DNA from: Falsirhodobacter deserti
GTDB lineage: Bacteria > Pseudomonadota > Alphaproteobacteria > Rhodobacterales > Rhodobacteraceae
Reading direction: 5' to 3'
NCBI RefSeq assembly: GCF_004015795.1
Contig: NZ_ML137218.1
Coordinates: 1,401,811 to 1,465,810 of the forward strand
DNA: 64,000 nucleotides
Shown: positions 1-9,840 of the stretch, in pieces
How positions within the stretch are numbered: position 1 is the stretch's first letter
Layout of the letters: each line of letters starts with the position of its first letter
Made by a program: the position numbers and the translations under genes
The notes under the pieces: model-generated
Seen by the model: the letters and a program-made list of their open reading frames with translations, nothing else
The model's database searches: none
What the model was told of the DNA's origin: nothing

Positions 1-598
1 CGCCGTAGTTCACCTGCGTGAACATCTCCAGAACCATCGTCATGTCGGAAGGTGAAAGAAGCCCCGGCTCCAGATGGAAGACGGCCATGCGCCCCTCGAA
101 CAGGACGGGCCGGGCGATGCGCTCCACCATGTGATAGGCGGGCCGGCCCGCGTAATCATCAAACAGGACAGTAACGGGGCGCGTTATGCGGATGGCGCAG
201 GTGACAAAGCATGCAGGGCGCAGCAATCCGTCGATCAGCACCACGTCAGGATGCACGAAGTCATCACGGTCCCAGACCGTCGTGGGATAGCGGTGGAACT
301 TCGGCCATTGCCGCGGCGCCAGGGGGCGCCCCCAGTCGCCCACCGGCCCGACATCGACATGATGCAGAACCGGCCGTGAAACGGCGCCTTCGGTCGCAGC
401 CTGCAGCCGGCCCACCCATTCGGGATCGGATTCGACACTGAAAACGCGCTTGCCCGGCATCGATGCCGCCAGCAGGGTCGACCCACCGCTACCATATTCA
501 AGAATGGTATCAGCCTCGCCATAGGCGTTGTGCAGAAGCGTCGCCTCCTGCGGGGGAAGGGCCAAGTCCATCTTGTCGTGTCTGGCGGTCTGGGTCAT
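1..598 (-). CDS. Rossmann/methyltransferase-like protein, C-terminus cut by window edge
   Basis: The reading frame is open from an ATG at 598 to the left edge (199 codons, no stop), so the C-terminus is missing. A glycine-rich loop EYGSGGST lies at residues 34-41, followed by an acidic residue in VFSVESD. This is the usual arrangement of a class I SAM-binding Rossmann fold. Later the frame reads VLIDG and VLFDDY, strands typical of the same fold. A GGAGG-like ribosome site sits just upstream of the ATG. The gene is divergent from the radical SAM gene at 722. Substrate unknown; methyltransferase activity is inferred from the loop only. Confidence 0.6.
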   Translation of the reverse strand, partial: MTQTARHDKMDLALPPQEATLLHNAYGEADTILEYGSGGSTLLAASMPGKRVFSVESDPEWVGRLQAATEGAVSRPVLHHVDVGPVGDWGRPLAPRQWPKFHRYPTTVWDRDDFVHPDVVLIDGLLRPACFVTCAIRITRPVTVLFDDYAGRPAYHMVERIARPVLFEGRMAVFHLEPGLLSPSDMTMVLEMFTQVNYG

Positions 599-721
599 CT
601 TTCCTCCGCAATTCTGCGGCCATTGATAAGGAAGAGGCGCACGATTGCCAGAGGAAACTGCATTGCATCCCGCCGCCCCCCGCGCGATAAAAGCGCCCTT
701 TGCAAAAGGGATGCTGCACCC

Positions 722-1792
722 GTGCCGCGCCGCGCCTCCGAAACCCTGGCCGATCTTGTTCGCGATGGCCTGATCCATGCGGAAACGCCCGATCTGCAAG
801 CCGTGGCGGATGGCTTCCGCATCCGCATGACAGATGCGATGCGCGATGCGGATGATCCGGGCGTTGCGGCCCAGTTCGTGCCAACGGCGGCGGAACTGAC
901 TATCCGCCCCGAAGAGTTGCACGACCCGATCGGCGATGCCACCTTCAGCCCGACACCGGGACTGACCCACCGCTATCCCGACCGCGTGATCCTGCACGCC
1001 ACCCAAACCTGCGAAGTTTACTGCCGCTTCTGCTTCCGGCGCGAGGCTGTGGGCGAGGACGGCTCCCTTTCTGCGGCCGAGCTGGACGGCATCATCGCCT
1101 ATCTTGCCGCCCACCCCCACATCCACGAGGTGATCCTGACCGGCGGCGATCCCATGGTCCTGTCGGCGCGCAGGCTGGCGCATCTGATAGACAGGCTGAC
1201 CGCCATTCCGCATATCGATGTCATACGGTTCCACACGCGCGTGCCGGCCGTGGCGCCGCACCGGATCGACGACCGCCTGCTGCAGGCGCTGCGGGGCCGC
1301 ACCGTTTTCGTAGTTGTTCACACCAACCACCCCGCCGAACTGACTCCCGACGCCTGTGCCGCCCTTGCCCGCCTGTCGGATGCAGGGGTGCCGCTGCTGT
1401 CGCAAACCGTGCTGCTGCGCGGGGTGAACGATGATGCAGGAACGCTGGCCCGCCTGTTCCGCGGGCTGCTGCGAAACAGGGTGAAACCCTATTACCTGCA
1501 TCATTGCGATCTTGCGCGGGGAACAAGCCACTTCCGCACCACGATCGCCGAGGGGCAGGCCATCATGTCAGCCCTGCGTGGCAACCTGTCGGGCATCGGG
1601 ATGCCCAGCTATGTCCTCGACATTCCCGGAGGCCATGGAAAGGTGCCGCTGACGCGCGATCATGCGGAAGATCTGGGCGGGGGGCACTGGCGGATCACCG
1701 ACTGGCGCGGAAATCTGCACGATTACGCCGATCCGGAACGGCAACCTCTTGACACAAAAAGGGAACACGGGCAGAACAAGAGTGGAACCTGA
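722..1792 (+). CDS. Lysine-2,3-aminomutase family radical SAM protein (KamA/EpmB-like)
   Basis: The radical SAM cluster motif CxxxCxxC is present as C97, C101 and C104 (CEVYCRFC), preceded by the family-typical segment [10 protein letters not shown]. The family uses a [4Fe-4S] cluster, SAM and PLP to move an amino group from C2 to C3 of lysine, either free (KamA) or for the beta-lysyl modification of elongation factor P (EpmB). At about 356 residues it lacks the long C-terminal extension of clostridial KamA and is closer in length to EpmB; no epmA or efp is nearby to decide. The frame is open further upstream, but the only good start is GTG 722, preceded by AAAAGGG; earlier starts would overlap the divergent gene. 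Its 3' end contains the lexA operator. Confidence 0.75.
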   Translation: MPRRASETLADLVRDGLIHAETPDLQAVADGFRIRMTDAMRDADDPGVAAQFVPTAAELTIRPEELHDPIGDATFSPTPGLTHRYPDRVILHATQTCEVYCRFCFRREAVGEDGSLSAAELDGIIAYLAAHPHIHEVILTGGDPMVLSARRLAHLIDRLTAIPHIDVIRFHTRVPAVAPHRIDDRLLQALRGRTVFVVVHTNHPAELTPDACAALARLSDAGVPLLSQTVLLRGVNDDAGTLARLFRGLLRNRVKPYYLHHCDLARGTSHFRTTIAEGQAIMSALRGNLSGIGMPSYVLDIPGGHGKVPLTRDHAEDLGGGHWRITDWRGNLHDYADPERQPLDTKREHGQNKSGT

Positions 1793-1794
1793 AC
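1749..1794 (+). promoter_or_regulatory. lexA promoter with SOS boxes (three GAAC half-sites, 7-nt spacing)
   Basis: A TTGACA -35-like hexamer lies at 1749-1754. GAAC occurs at 1763-1766, 1774-1777 and 1785-1788, each separated by exactly 7 bases. GAAC-N7-GAAC (GTTC-N7-GTTC on the other strand) is the known alphaproteobacterial LexA operator, so two overlapping operators share the middle half-site. A fourth GAAC at 1791 is out of register. The site covers the last codons of the upstream radical SAM gene and ends 15 nt before the lexA ATG. This indicates autorepression of lexA. Confidence 0.85.
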
Positions 1795-1808
1795 GGGACG
1801 ATAATAGG

Positions 1809-2489
1809 ATGCTCACGCGCAAGCAGATGGAACTGCTGAACTTCATCAAGCAGCGGACGGATCAGGACGGCGTGCCGCCCTCGTTCGACGAGATGAAGGA
1901 GGCGCTGGACCTGCGGTCGAAATCCGGCATCCACCGCCTGATCACGGCGCTGGAGGAACGTGGCTTCATCCGCCGCCTTGCCCATCGCGCCCGCGCCATC
2001 GAGATCGTGAAACTGCCCGAGGCGATGGAACGGGGCTTCCAGCCCAAGGTGATCGAGGGTGATCGCCCCGCCCAGCCCGTTGGCGCCCTGCCCGTGACGC
2101 TGGACGCGCTGGAAGTGCCGGTGATGGGCAAGATCGCCGCCGGCATTCCGATCGAGGCGATCCAGAACATCACCCATCATGTTGCCGTTCCCGGCACCAT
2201 GCTGTCCGGCCGGGGCGAACATTATGCGCTGACGGTCGAGGGCGATTCCATGATCGAAGCCGGGATCAATGACGGCGACACCGTCATCATCCGCGAACAG
2301 ATCACGGCCGAAAACGGCGACATCGTCGTGGCCCTGATCGGCGGGAACGAGGCGACGCTGAAGCGCTTCCGCCGCAAGGGCCGCATGATCTCGCTTGAAG
2401 CGGCCAATCCGCGCTATGAAACGCGCGTGCTGCCCGAAGGCATGGTAAAGGTTCAGGGGCGGCTTGTCGGCCTGATCCGCAACTACTGA
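1809..2489 (+). CDS. lexA: LexA repressor
   Basis: SOS transcriptional repressor of 226 residues. The N-terminal winged helix (about 1-65) starts [10 protein letters not shown] and contains the recognition segment [16 protein letters not shown]. The C-terminal S24 autoprotease domain has the Ala111-Gly112 cleavage site (IAAGIP), nucleophile Ser147 (EGDSM) and general base Lys185 (ATLKRF). RecA-stimulated self-cleavage between 111 and 112 would inactivate the repressor. The ATG at 1809 follows the operator and an ATAGG ribosome site; the open frame extends upstream into the radical SAM gene but those starts are unsupported. It converges with comEC, the two stops overlapping by 7 bp. Confidence 0.97.
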   Translation: MLTRKQMELLNFIKQRTDQDGVPPSFDEMKEALDLRSKSGIHRLITALEERGFIRRLAHRARAIEIVKLPEAMERGFQPKVIEGDRPAQPVGALPVTLDALEVPVMGKIAAGIPIEAIQNITHHVAVPGTMLSGRGEHYALTVEGDSMIEAGINDGDTVIIREQITAENGDIVVALIGGNEATLKRFRRKGRMISLEAANPRYETRVLPEGMVKVQGRLVGLIRNY

Positions 2490-4530
2490 TCTGCCCCGTC
2501 CCAGACCCTGCGGGTCGCGAGGGTCGGGCGGATCACCAGCCCCCCCTCCCCCACCGAAAGGGCCATGGCACCTGTTCGCGAAAGCTCCTGCTGGTCGATC
2601 ACGCGGCAACCTTCGGGATGCGGTTCGGCCAGACGCGCAGCGATAACGACAACATCCGCGAGTTCGCAGGCACGGGCCAGATGATCCGGCGCGGCCTTGC
2701 CCTTCAGATGCGCCAGAACCAGCCCATCCAGATCACCTGACCGGATGCCGTCCACCTCGCGGAAGCCATCACGGGCGGCCGCGACAACCTGCGCGGCAAG
2801 ATCGCCGTCCGACCGAAGCCACGAGCCTGCAACGAAGCTTCCGCCGCTGGGATAGGACAGGCTGCGCCCGTCATCGCCCATGATGCCGACCAGAATCCCA
2901 TCAGCCGCCACCAGCGCGGCCGGACGTTCGGCGATCGACCATCCCGCCAGCGCCACCGCCATTGGCAGCACCCCCAGCAGGCGCACACGCTGCGGCCAGA
3001 CAATAATCCACGCCATCCCCAGCACCAGCGCCGGCAGCACCCATGGCGGCGGCGCCGGAATGCCTGTCACGGCCCCTTCCCATCCTGCCACCCAATGTGC
3101 GACGGCAAGGATCCAGCGCGCACCCGCCTCCATCATCCACATGCCGGGCTGCGGCAGGCCGAACGGGGCCAGCAATGTGGCGACCACCGCACCCGGCATG
3201 ATCAACAGTCCCATGGCGGGTACGGTCAGCAGGTTGGCCAGCAACCCGAAATCGGCAAAGCGGTTGAACTGCGCCGCGGCGATCGGCCCCGTCGCCAGCC
3301 CCCCGATGACCGATGAAAGCAGCGCGACATAGACCGGAACACTCCACCTTGGCAGGCGCTGGCGAAAGGCAAGCCGGTCCACCGCGCCAAAGCCCCAGAT
3401 CAGCCCCACCGTGGCAGCCATCGACATCTGGAATCCCGCGTTGATCAGTGCCTCGGGCTGAAGGGCCAGCAGGATGATCCCGGAAAGGGCAGCGGTACGC
3501 ATCGACAGGGCGCGCCGATCGGCCAGAACCGCGCCCAGCATGATGGCCGACATGATGAAGGCGCGCTCTGTTGCGATGTTGCCGCCCGAAAGCGCAAGGT
3601 AGAAGCCGGCCACGCAAACGGCGACGACTGCCGCTATCTTCTTGGTGTTTACCCGCAACGCTACGACTGGCACCAGCGCCAACCCGAAACGAAGAACGGC
3701 AAAAACGAAGGACACAAGGAAGGCAAGGTTCATTCCCGAAATCGCCAGCAGGTGCGACAGGTTGGAATCGCGCAGGGCGACGACCGTACCCTGGGTGATG
3801 CCGGAACGATCCCCCGTCACCGAACCCGACGCGAAGGCGCCTGCCTGCCCGTCGATATGGCTGCTGACGGCTGCCGAAAGCCGCTCCCTCAGCCGGTTCA
3901 CAAGTTGCGTGGCAGGTTCGGGCGGCGCCAGCAGCAGAACGGGGGACTGGGTATAGCCGAGTGCGCCCAACTGCTGGAACCATGCCATGCGCCGGAAGTC
4001 GAAGCCCCCCGGCTGCGAGGGCGGCATCGGCGGCATGAGGTGCCCCGTCAGGATGACCCTCGCCCCCGCCTGCGGCGTGAAGAAGGACTGCTCGCCGTGA
4101 AGCGATACCCGCACCTTTTCCGGCGTGCGGTCCGGTGCGGTCCTTTCCAGCACCACCCGGTCCAGCGTCAGTCGCAAATGATCGCCGGCCGACCGGTCGA
4201 CCTCCACCACCCGCCCCTCGATCGCACCGTAATAGCGAAATCCAAGAACGGGCGCCTCCTGCATCCATGCCCGCGCCCCGATCAGCAGGAATCCCGCCAC
4301 CAGTGCAACCGCGCCCCATGCGGGAATACGAAGAAGGTAATGGCCCCGCAGCGCGATGCACAGAAACGCCCCGCCCATCAGGGCCGCCGCCAGATATGAC
4401 AGCGCCCCGGTTCATCCGTCAAAGAAAACCACCAGCCGATGCCGATGCCCATCAGAACCGGCAGCAACGGGAACAAGCGTCCCCGCACATCGGCCAAAGC
4501 GATGAGGGGGGCGGAAACCTTGTCCTTCAT
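2483..4530 (-). pseudogene. comEC: comEC/rec2 DNA-uptake channel, frameshifted near the N-terminus
   Basis: ComEC is the inner-membrane channel for single-stranded DNA in natural transformation. The main open frame (2483-4378, 631 aa) has the soluble N-terminal OB-like domain, the multi-pass competence domain (e.g. SHLLAISGMNLAFL, GRALSMR-like helices) and a C-terminal metallo-beta-lactamase-like remnant. It opens in the middle of a membrane segment, which is not a natural start. An ATG at 4530 begins a 40-codon frame, [21 protein letters not shown], that is clearly the missing N-terminus. Adding one base in the CCCC run at 4405-4408 (GGGG on the coding strand) joins the two frames as [17 protein letters not shown]. 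The span is 2048 bp, one short of a multiple of three. Either a true pseudogene or an indel error; if corrected, about 682 aa. Confidence 0.8.
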
Positions 4531-4597
4531 GTCCTATTTGCCTAATCAGTCGGGGACAAACCTCGCACAGCATGGTTTCCGAAAGGTTAAATCTCCG

Positions 4598-5992
4598 ATG
4601 TCCCAAATCGTCACCCGCTTCGCGCCCTCCCCCACGGGTTATCTTCACATCGGCGGGGGGCGCACCGCGCTTTTCAACTGGCTGTACGCCCGCGGGCGTG
4701 GCGGCAAGTTCCTGCTGCGGATCGAGGATACGGACCGCGAACGGTCCACCCCCGAGGCGACGGAAGCGATCCTGAAGGGCCTGACATGGCTGGGCCTTGA
4801 CTGGGACGGCGATGTGGTCAGCCAGTTCGAGGGCAAGGACCGCCATGCAGAAGTGGCGCACCAGATGCTTGCGGGCGGCACGGCGTATAAATGCTTTTCC
4901 ACGCAAGAGGAGGTCGAGGCATTCCGCGAGGCTGCACGGGCCGAGGGCCGCTCCACCCTGTTCCAGAGCCCGTGGCGCGATGCCGATCCCGCCACCCATC
5001 CCGATGCGCCTTTCGTGATACGGGTGAAGGCCCCGCGCGAAGGGGAGACGGTGATCACCGACGAGGTTCAGGGAACCGTCCGCTTCCGCAACGACCAGCT
5101 GGACGACATGGTGATCCTGCGGTCGGACGGCACGCCCACCTATATGCTGGCCGTGGTCGTGGACGATCACGACATGGGCGTTACCCACGTGATCCGCGGC
5201 GATGACCATCTGAACAACGCGGCACGCCAGCAGATGGTGTATGACGCGATGGGCTGGACGGTTCCCGTATGGGCGCACATCCCGCTGATCCACGGCGCCG
5301 ACGGCAAGAAACTGTCGAAGCGCCACGGCGCCCTGGGCGTGGAGGAGTATCAGGTGATGGGCTATCCCGCCGCCGGGATGCGCAACTACCTTGCCCGCCT
5401 TGGATGGAGCCATGGGGATGACGAGATCTTCACGACCGAGCAGGCGAAGGAGTGGTTCGACCTGCCGGGCATCGGGCGTGCACCGGCCCGGCTCGACTTC
5501 AAGAAACTGGAACATACTTGTGGTCAGCATATCGCGATGATGGACGACGCGGCGCTGATCGCGGAACTGGAGGGCTTTCTTGCCGCCGCCGGTCAGCCCG
5601 CACTGGACGGGGTGCAGCGGGATCGCCTGCTGCGCGGGATGTATGCGCTGAAGGATCGGGCCAAGACCTTCCCGGACCTGCTGGAAAAAGGGCGCTTCGC
5701 CCTCGCCTCCCGCCCGGTCGAACGGGACGAGAAGGCGGAAGCTGCGCTTGATCCTGTATCCCGTAGCATACTGAAAGGTTTGACGGAGCGGCTGGCGGGT
5801 GCTAGCTGGACGAAGGAGGAATTGGAGCCGATCCTTACCGGCTTTGCGGAGGAACAGGGTCTGGGGTTCGGCAAGCTGGCCGCCCCGATCCGCGCCGCAC
5901 TTGCGGGACGGACGGCGACGCCAAGCGTCTACGACATGATGCTGGTCATCGGTCGGGACGAAACGATCGCGCGACTTCGGGATGCTGCATAA
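4598..5992 (+). CDS. gltX: Glutamyl-tRNA synthetase
   Basis: Class I aminoacyl-tRNA synthetase charging tRNA-Glu (464 aa). It carries the HIGH signature as HIGGGRT at residues 17-23, directly after [10 protein letters not shown], and the KMSKS-type loop KKLSKRHG near residue 240. Discriminating versions of the family charge only tRNA-Glu; alphaproteobacteria often carry a second GltX that serves tRNA-Gln, and the sequence alone does not decide which this is. Start ATG 4598 is chosen because [14 protein letters not shown] matches the family N-terminus; the frame opens upstream at 4439 without family similarity. Divergent from comEC, 67 bp away. Confidence 0.96.
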   Translation: MSQIVTRFAPSPTGYLHIGGGRTALFNWLYARGRGGKFLLRIEDTDRERSTPEATEAILKGLTWLGLDWDGDVVSQFEGKDRHAEVAHQMLAGGTAYKCFSTQEEVEAFREAARAEGRSTLFQSPWRDADPATHPDAPFVIRVKAPREGETVITDEVQGTVRFRNDQLDDMVILRSDGTPTYMLAVVVDDHDMGVTHVIRGDDHLNNAARQQMVYDAMGWTVPVWAHIPLIHGADGKKLSKRHGALGVEEYQVMGYPAAGMRNYLARLGWSHGDDEIFTTEQAKEWFDLPGIGRAPARLDFKKLEHTCGQHIAMMDDAALIAELEGFLAAAGQPALDGVQRDRLLRGMYALKDRAKTFPDLLEKGRFALASRPVERDEKAEAALDPVSRSILKGLTERLAGASWTKEELEPILTGFAEEQGLGFGKLAAPIRAALAGRTATPSVYDMMLVIGRDETIARLRDAA

Positions 5993-6017
5993 GCGCCCGC
6001 GGCCCCGCAACGTGATT

Positions 6018-6039
6018 GGGGGGCCGATATCGTCCCCCC
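6018..6039 (+). promoter_or_regulatory. G6/C6 inverted repeat in the gltX-gltA gap
   Basis: Six G (6018-6023) and six C (6034-6039) flank the palindrome CGATATCG, giving a strong hairpin. It lies 26 nt after the gltX stop and 22 nt before the gltA start. There is no T run, so it is not a classical terminator; it could be a weak gltX attenuator, an mRNA end, or a protein site in the gltA leader. Confidence 0.4.
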
Positions 6040-6061
6040 GCGACTGGAGAGGGATGACCCT

Positions 6062-7348
6062 ATGACCAAAAACGCCTCACTGACCTTCGGTGACAAGACC
6101 GTAGAGCTTCCGGTCCGCAGCCCGACGGCAGGTCCGGACGTGCTCGATATCCGCAAGCTTTACAGCGAGCTGGACGTCTTCACCTACGACCCCGGCTTCA
6201 CCTCCACCGCGTCCTGCGACAGCGCGATCACCTTCATCGACGGCGACAAGGGTGAACTGCTGCACCGCGGCTATCCGATCGAACAGCTGGCCGAAAAGTC
6301 CTGCTTCCTTGAACTGTGCTTCCTGCTGCTTTACGGCGATCTGCCCACGAAAGCGCAAATGGACGAGTTCCGCACCACAGTCACGCGCCACACGATGGTG
6401 CATGAACAGATGCACAACTTCTTCCGCGGGTTCCGCCGCGATGCGCACCCGATGGCCACGATGGTCGGCGTCGTGGGGGCGATGTCCGCCTTCTATCACG
6501 ACAGCACCGACATCTCGGATCCGTGGCAGCGCGAGGTCGCCTCGTTCCGCCTGATCGCCAAGCTGCCGACGATCGCCGCGATGGCCTACAAGTATTCCAT
6601 CGGCCAGCCGTTCGTTTATCCGCGCAACGATCTGGATTACGCGTCGAACTTCCTGCACATGTGCTTCTCTGTCCCGGCCGAGCAGTACGAGGTGAACCCG
6701 ATCCTGGCAAAGGCCATGGATCGGATCATGATGCTGCATGCCGATCACGAGCAGAACGCATCCACCTCCACCGTGCGTCTGGCAGGTTCCTCGGGTGCGA
6801 ACCCGTTCGCCTGTATCGCCGCAGGCATCGCCTGCCTGTGGGGGCCGGCTCATGGCGGCGCGAACCAGGCCTGCCTGGAGATGCTGCGCCAGATCGGCAC
6901 CGTGGACCGCATTCCCGAATTCATCGCGCGGGCCAAGGACAAGAACGATCCGTTCCGCCTGATGGGCTTTGGCCACCGCGTCTACAAGAACTTCGACCCG
7001 CGTGCGAAGGTCATGAAGGAATCCGCCGACGAGGTGCTGGAGCTGATGGGGATCCACAACAACCCCACGCTGCAGGTCGCCAAGGAGCTGGAGCGCATCG
7101 CGCTGGAGGATGAGTACTTCATCTCCAAGAAGCTCTATCCGAACGTCGACTTCTATTCGGGCATCATTCTTGATGCGATGGGCTTCCCCACCTCGATGTT
7201 CACGCCGATCTTCGCGCTGTCGCGCACGGTGGGCTGGATCAGCCAGTGGAAAGAGATGATCTCGGATCCGGCGCTGAAGATCGGCCGTCCGCGTCAGCTT
7301 TACACCGGGCCGGAGCGTCGGGATTATCCCGACATGGAATCGCGCTAA
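6062..7348 (+). CDS. gltA: Citrate synthase
   Basis: Condenses acetyl-CoA and oxaloacetate to citrate at the entry of the TCA cycle. At 428 residues it matches the large hexameric Gram-negative type, with the N-terminal beta domain ([14 protein letters not shown]). The substrate-binding loop [14 protein letters not shown], the catalytic histidine loop [15 protein letters not shown] (His near 305) and the catalytic aspartate in NVDFYSG (near 363) are all present. ATG 6062 follows GAGAGGGATGACCCT. It is followed immediately by a strong terminator, so it probably forms its own unit. Confidence 0.98.
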   Translation: MTKNASLTFGDKTVELPVRSPTAGPDVLDIRKLYSELDVFTYDPGFTSTASCDSAITFIDGDKGELLHRGYPIEQLAEKSCFLELCFLLLYGDLPTKAQMDEFRTTVTRHTMVHEQMHNFFRGFRRDAHPMATMVGVVGAMSAFYHDSTDISDPWQREVASFRLIAKLPTIAAMAYKYSIGQPFVYPRNDLDYASNFLHMCFSVPAEQYEVNPILAKAMDRIMMLHADHEQNASTSTVRLAGSSGANPFACIAAGIACLWGPAHGGANQACLEMLRQIGTVDRIPEFIARAKDKNDPFRLMGFGHRVYKNFDPRAKVMKESADEVLELMGIHNNPTLQVAKELERIALEDEYFISKKLYPNVDFYSGIILDAMGFPTSMFTPIFALSRTVGWISQWKEMISDPALKIGRPRQLYTGPERRDYPDMESR

Positions 7349-7351
7349 CGC

Positions 7352-7380
7352 AAAGGACCGGCCCTTGGGCCGGTCCTTTT
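7352..7380 (+). terminator. Rho-independent terminator of gltA
   Basis: A near-perfect hairpin, AAAGGACCGGCCC with GGGCCGGTCCTTT, ends in TTTT. It begins 3 nt after the gltA stop. The 3' end touches the stop codon of the convergent ccmE gene, and the A-rich 5' arm means it may act for both strands. Confidence 0.9.
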
Positions 7381-7820
7381 CATTCCGGGGCTTCGTAAAC
7401 ACCCTGTTCCTTCAGGGCATCGACAACCTCTCTGGGCATATACGTCTCGTCGTGCTTGGCAAGGATCTCGGTGGCCACGAACATGTCGCCCTCCATTGTG
7501 CCGGTGCCCACCACGCCCTCCCCTTCGCCGAAAAGATCGGGCAAAACGCCCGTGTAACGCGCCGGAACGATCGCGCCGCCATCGGTCACGCTGAAGGACA
7601 CGGTTTCGCCCTGCCCGCGCACGAGGCTGCCTTCCAGCACCAACCCGCCAAGGCGGAACACCTCGCCCTCGCGCGGCGGATCGGTCAGCACCTGACTGGG
7701 CGAGCGGAAGAAGTTGATGCCGGACTGCATCGACCAGCCCACCAGTGCCGTCGATCCGGCAAGGGCAACAAAAGCCAGCGCGATGATCTGGATGCGCCGG
7801 CGCTTCTTCAGACCCTTCAT
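7380..7820 (-). CDS. ccmE: Cytochrome c maturation heme chaperone CcmE
   Basis: Periplasmic, membrane-anchored heme chaperone that takes heme from CcmC and passes it to the CcmF/H ligase (146 aa). It starts with a basic KKRRR segment and one uncleaved membrane helix (about 10-30). The OB-fold periplasmic domain follows. The heme-attaching histidine is His123 in AKHDETYMP, the family signature with the downstream tyrosine. Last gene of a murI-argC-ccmE minus-strand unit, 25 bp after argC. The other ccm genes are not in the window. Confidence 0.95.
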   Translation of the reverse strand: MKGLKKRRRIQIIALAFVALAGSTALVGWSMQSGINFFRSPSQVLTDPPREGEVFRLGGLVLEGSLVRGQGETVSFSVTDGGAIVPARYTGVLPDLFGEGEGVVGTGTMEGDMFVATEILAKHDETYMPREVVDALKEQGVYEAPE

Positions 7821-7845
7821 GCGTTTCCCGCCTAGACTTTCCTGC

Positions 7846-8874
7846 TTATGGGAAAACGGGGGCCAGCATCAGACCGGCGGTTTCCTCGATCCCCAACATC
7901 AGGTTCGCGTTCTGCATCGCCTGGCCGCTGGAGCCCTTGCACAGGTTGTCCAGCGTGGCAACCACCAGCGCCCGCCCCGGTATGCGATCACCGACCACAC
8001 CGATATGCACATGGTTCGATCCGCGCACATCATGGCTGGAGGGAAGCGTGCCGAAAGGCAGAACGTGGATAAAGGGTTCATCTCCGTAACGGTTTGCCAG
8101 CGCCTTGTAGATCGCCTGCGGTTCCCCCCGAACGTAAACATCCGCAAGGATTCCGCGGTTCATGGGCACAAGATGCGGCGTGAACTGGATCAGCACGGGA
8201 CGCCCGGCAAGCCGGGAGAATTCTTGGTCGAACTCCCCCAGATGGCGGTGCTTGCCGCCAGCGGAATAGGCGTTGGTGCCTTCGGACAATTCCGCATGCA
8301 GCAGGTTTTCCTTCAGGCTGCGCCCCGCGCCCGACACACCTGCCTTCAGGTCCATCACGATCTCGTCCAGATCGATCACGCCAGCCTCGATCAGCGGGCG
8401 GACGGCATATTGGCCGGTGGCGGCGTTGCAGCCCGTGCCCGCAACCAGACGCGCATTGCGGATCTCGTCACGATAGAACTCGGTCAGGCCGTAAACGGCC
8501 TCTGCCTGCATTTCCACCGCGGCATGGGGCTTGCCATACCACTTTTCATATTCGGCCGGATCGCGAAGGCGGAAATCGGCGGAAAGATCCACGATCTTCA
8601 GATCGCGCGGCAGCTGGCTGATCACGGCCTGCGAGGTGGCATGCGGCAATGCGCAGAAGGCCAGATCAACGTTCGAAAAGTCGATCTCCTCGATCTTCTG
8701 CAGCACGGGCAGGTCCAGGTGGCGCAGGAAGGGGAACACCTCGGCCATGGCCATGCCGGCCTTGCGGTCCCCCGAAAGGGCCACGATCCGCATCGACGGA
8801 TGGGTGGAGATCAGGCGGACCAGCTCCGCCCCCGTATATCCCGAGGCGCCGAGAATGGCGATGCGATGGGTCAT
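7846..8874 (-). CDS. argC: N-acetyl-gamma-glutamyl-phosphate reductase
   Basis: Third step of arginine biosynthesis: NADPH-dependent reduction of N-acetylglutamyl phosphate (342 aa). The N-terminal nucleotide loop reads [18 protein letters not shown] lies at about 97-104, and the C-terminal part carries [12 protein letters not shown] and [12 protein letters not shown]. The catalytic cysteine is probably Cys149, but in the context AGTGCNAATG instead of the NPGCYPTA common in the family. ATG 8874 is preferred over GTG 8892 because AGAAAGGAC precedes it. Downstream of murI by 27 bp. Confidence 0.92.
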   Translation of the reverse strand: MTHRIAILGASGYTGAELVRLISTHPSMRIVALSGDRKAGMAMAEVFPFLRHLDLPVLQKIEEIDFSNVDLAFCALPHATSQAVISQLPRDLKIVDLSADFRLRDPAEYEKWYGKPHAAVEMQAEAVYGLTEFYRDEIRNARLVAGTGCNAATGQYAVRPLIEAGVIDLDEIVMDLKAGVSGAGRSLKENLLHAELSEGTNAYSAGGKHRHLGEFDQEFSRLAGRPVLIQFTPHLVPMNRGILADVYVRGEPQAIYKALANRYGDEPFIHVLPFGTLPSSHDVRGSNHVHIGVVGDRIPGRALVVATLDNLCKGSSGQAMQNANLMLGIEETAGLMLAPVFP

Positions 8875-8901
8875 GGTCGTCCTTTCTGTCACGCGGGTCG
8901 A

Positions 8902-9714
8902 TCAGGCGGCTTCGAACCGCACGCCACGGCGCAGGAATTGTGTGGCGTGGGACGAAACGCTGTCAGGTTTCCCCGTGGTCAGATAACGGCTTTCGGTTCC
9001 CGCGCCAAGAAATTCAGGGCGACGCTTCAGGTAATCGTCAAGCGCGGCGGCCACGAGGTTGGGCTGCGAAAAGACGGCCACATCGGGCCCAAGCGCTTTC
9101 TGGAAAACCGCCTCCATCAATGGATAATGAGTGCAGCCCAGAACGGCGGCATCGGGCTTCGGCATCCGGCGCAGCAGCGCCTCCACATGGGATTTCACCA
9201 GCGCTTCGGCCAGAATCTCGTCTCCCGCCTCGATCGCGTCGACCACGCCGCCGCAAGGCTGCGCCTCCACATCCACGCCGATGGCCCGGAAGGCCAGTTC
9301 ACGCTGGAACGCGCGGCTTGCAACGGTGGCAGGGGTGGCGAACAGGGCGACATGCTTCGCCCCAACCTCGCGCGGGGGGCTGTTGTCGCCCCACTGGCGT
9401 TCTGTCAGCGCCTCGATCAGCGGAACGAACACGCCCAGCACGCGCTTTTCCGGCGGAACCCATGTTTCCTGCATCCGCTTCAGCGCGGCAGCCGATGCGG
9501 TGTTGCAGGCAAGGATCACAAGGTCGCACCCTTCGGCCCAAAGCCGTTCAACCGCGCGCGTCGTCAGGTTATAGATGTCATCGGCATCACGGACACCGTA
9601 AGGCGCGTGGGCATTGTCGCCCAGATAAACAAAGGGCACATCAGGCATGCGCCTTTGCAGCGCATCCAGCACCGTCAGCCCGCCAAGACCCGAATCGAAG
9701 ACGCCAACGGCCAT
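8902..9714 (-). CDS. murI: Glutamate racemase
   Basis: Makes D-glutamate for peptidoglycan (270 aa). The two catalytic cysteines are Cys70 (ACNTAS) and Cys194 (GCTHYP), and the N-terminal [12 protein letters not shown] is the family signature. ATG 9714 is chosen because GGGGGAGGG lies 5 nt upstream and the protein then begins exactly at the family N-terminus; the open frame reaching 9927 is not supported. First gene of the murI-argC-ccmE unit and divergent from the LysR gene. Confidence 0.95.
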   Translation of the reverse strand: MAVGVFDSGLGGLTVLDALQRRMPDVPFVYLGDNAHAPYGVRDADDIYNLTTRAVERLWAEGCDLVILACNTASAAALKRMQETWVPPEKRVLGVFVPLIEALTERQWGDNSPPREVGAKHVALFATPATVASRAFQRELAFRAIGVDVEAQPCGGVVDAIEAGDEILAEALVKSHVEALLRRMPKPDAAVLGCTHYPLMEAVFQKALGPDVAVFSQPNLVAAALDDYLKRRPEFLGAGTESRYLTTGKPDSVSSHATQFLRRGVRFEAA

Positions 9715-9840
9715 CGCACCCTCCCCCTGCATCCGCATTTCCACCTGCCTATGCGAGATTACGAGCGGTTTCCAGCCATGTTCCATTTGCAACTCTGCCA
9801 TGCAGGGACTAGATGGGGTGGAAGGGCAAGGAAAGCCGGG

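Noticed and set aside
4412-6010. Long minus-strand frame of 532 codons
   Set aside because: It is antisense to the clearly real gltX and has no recognisable motif.
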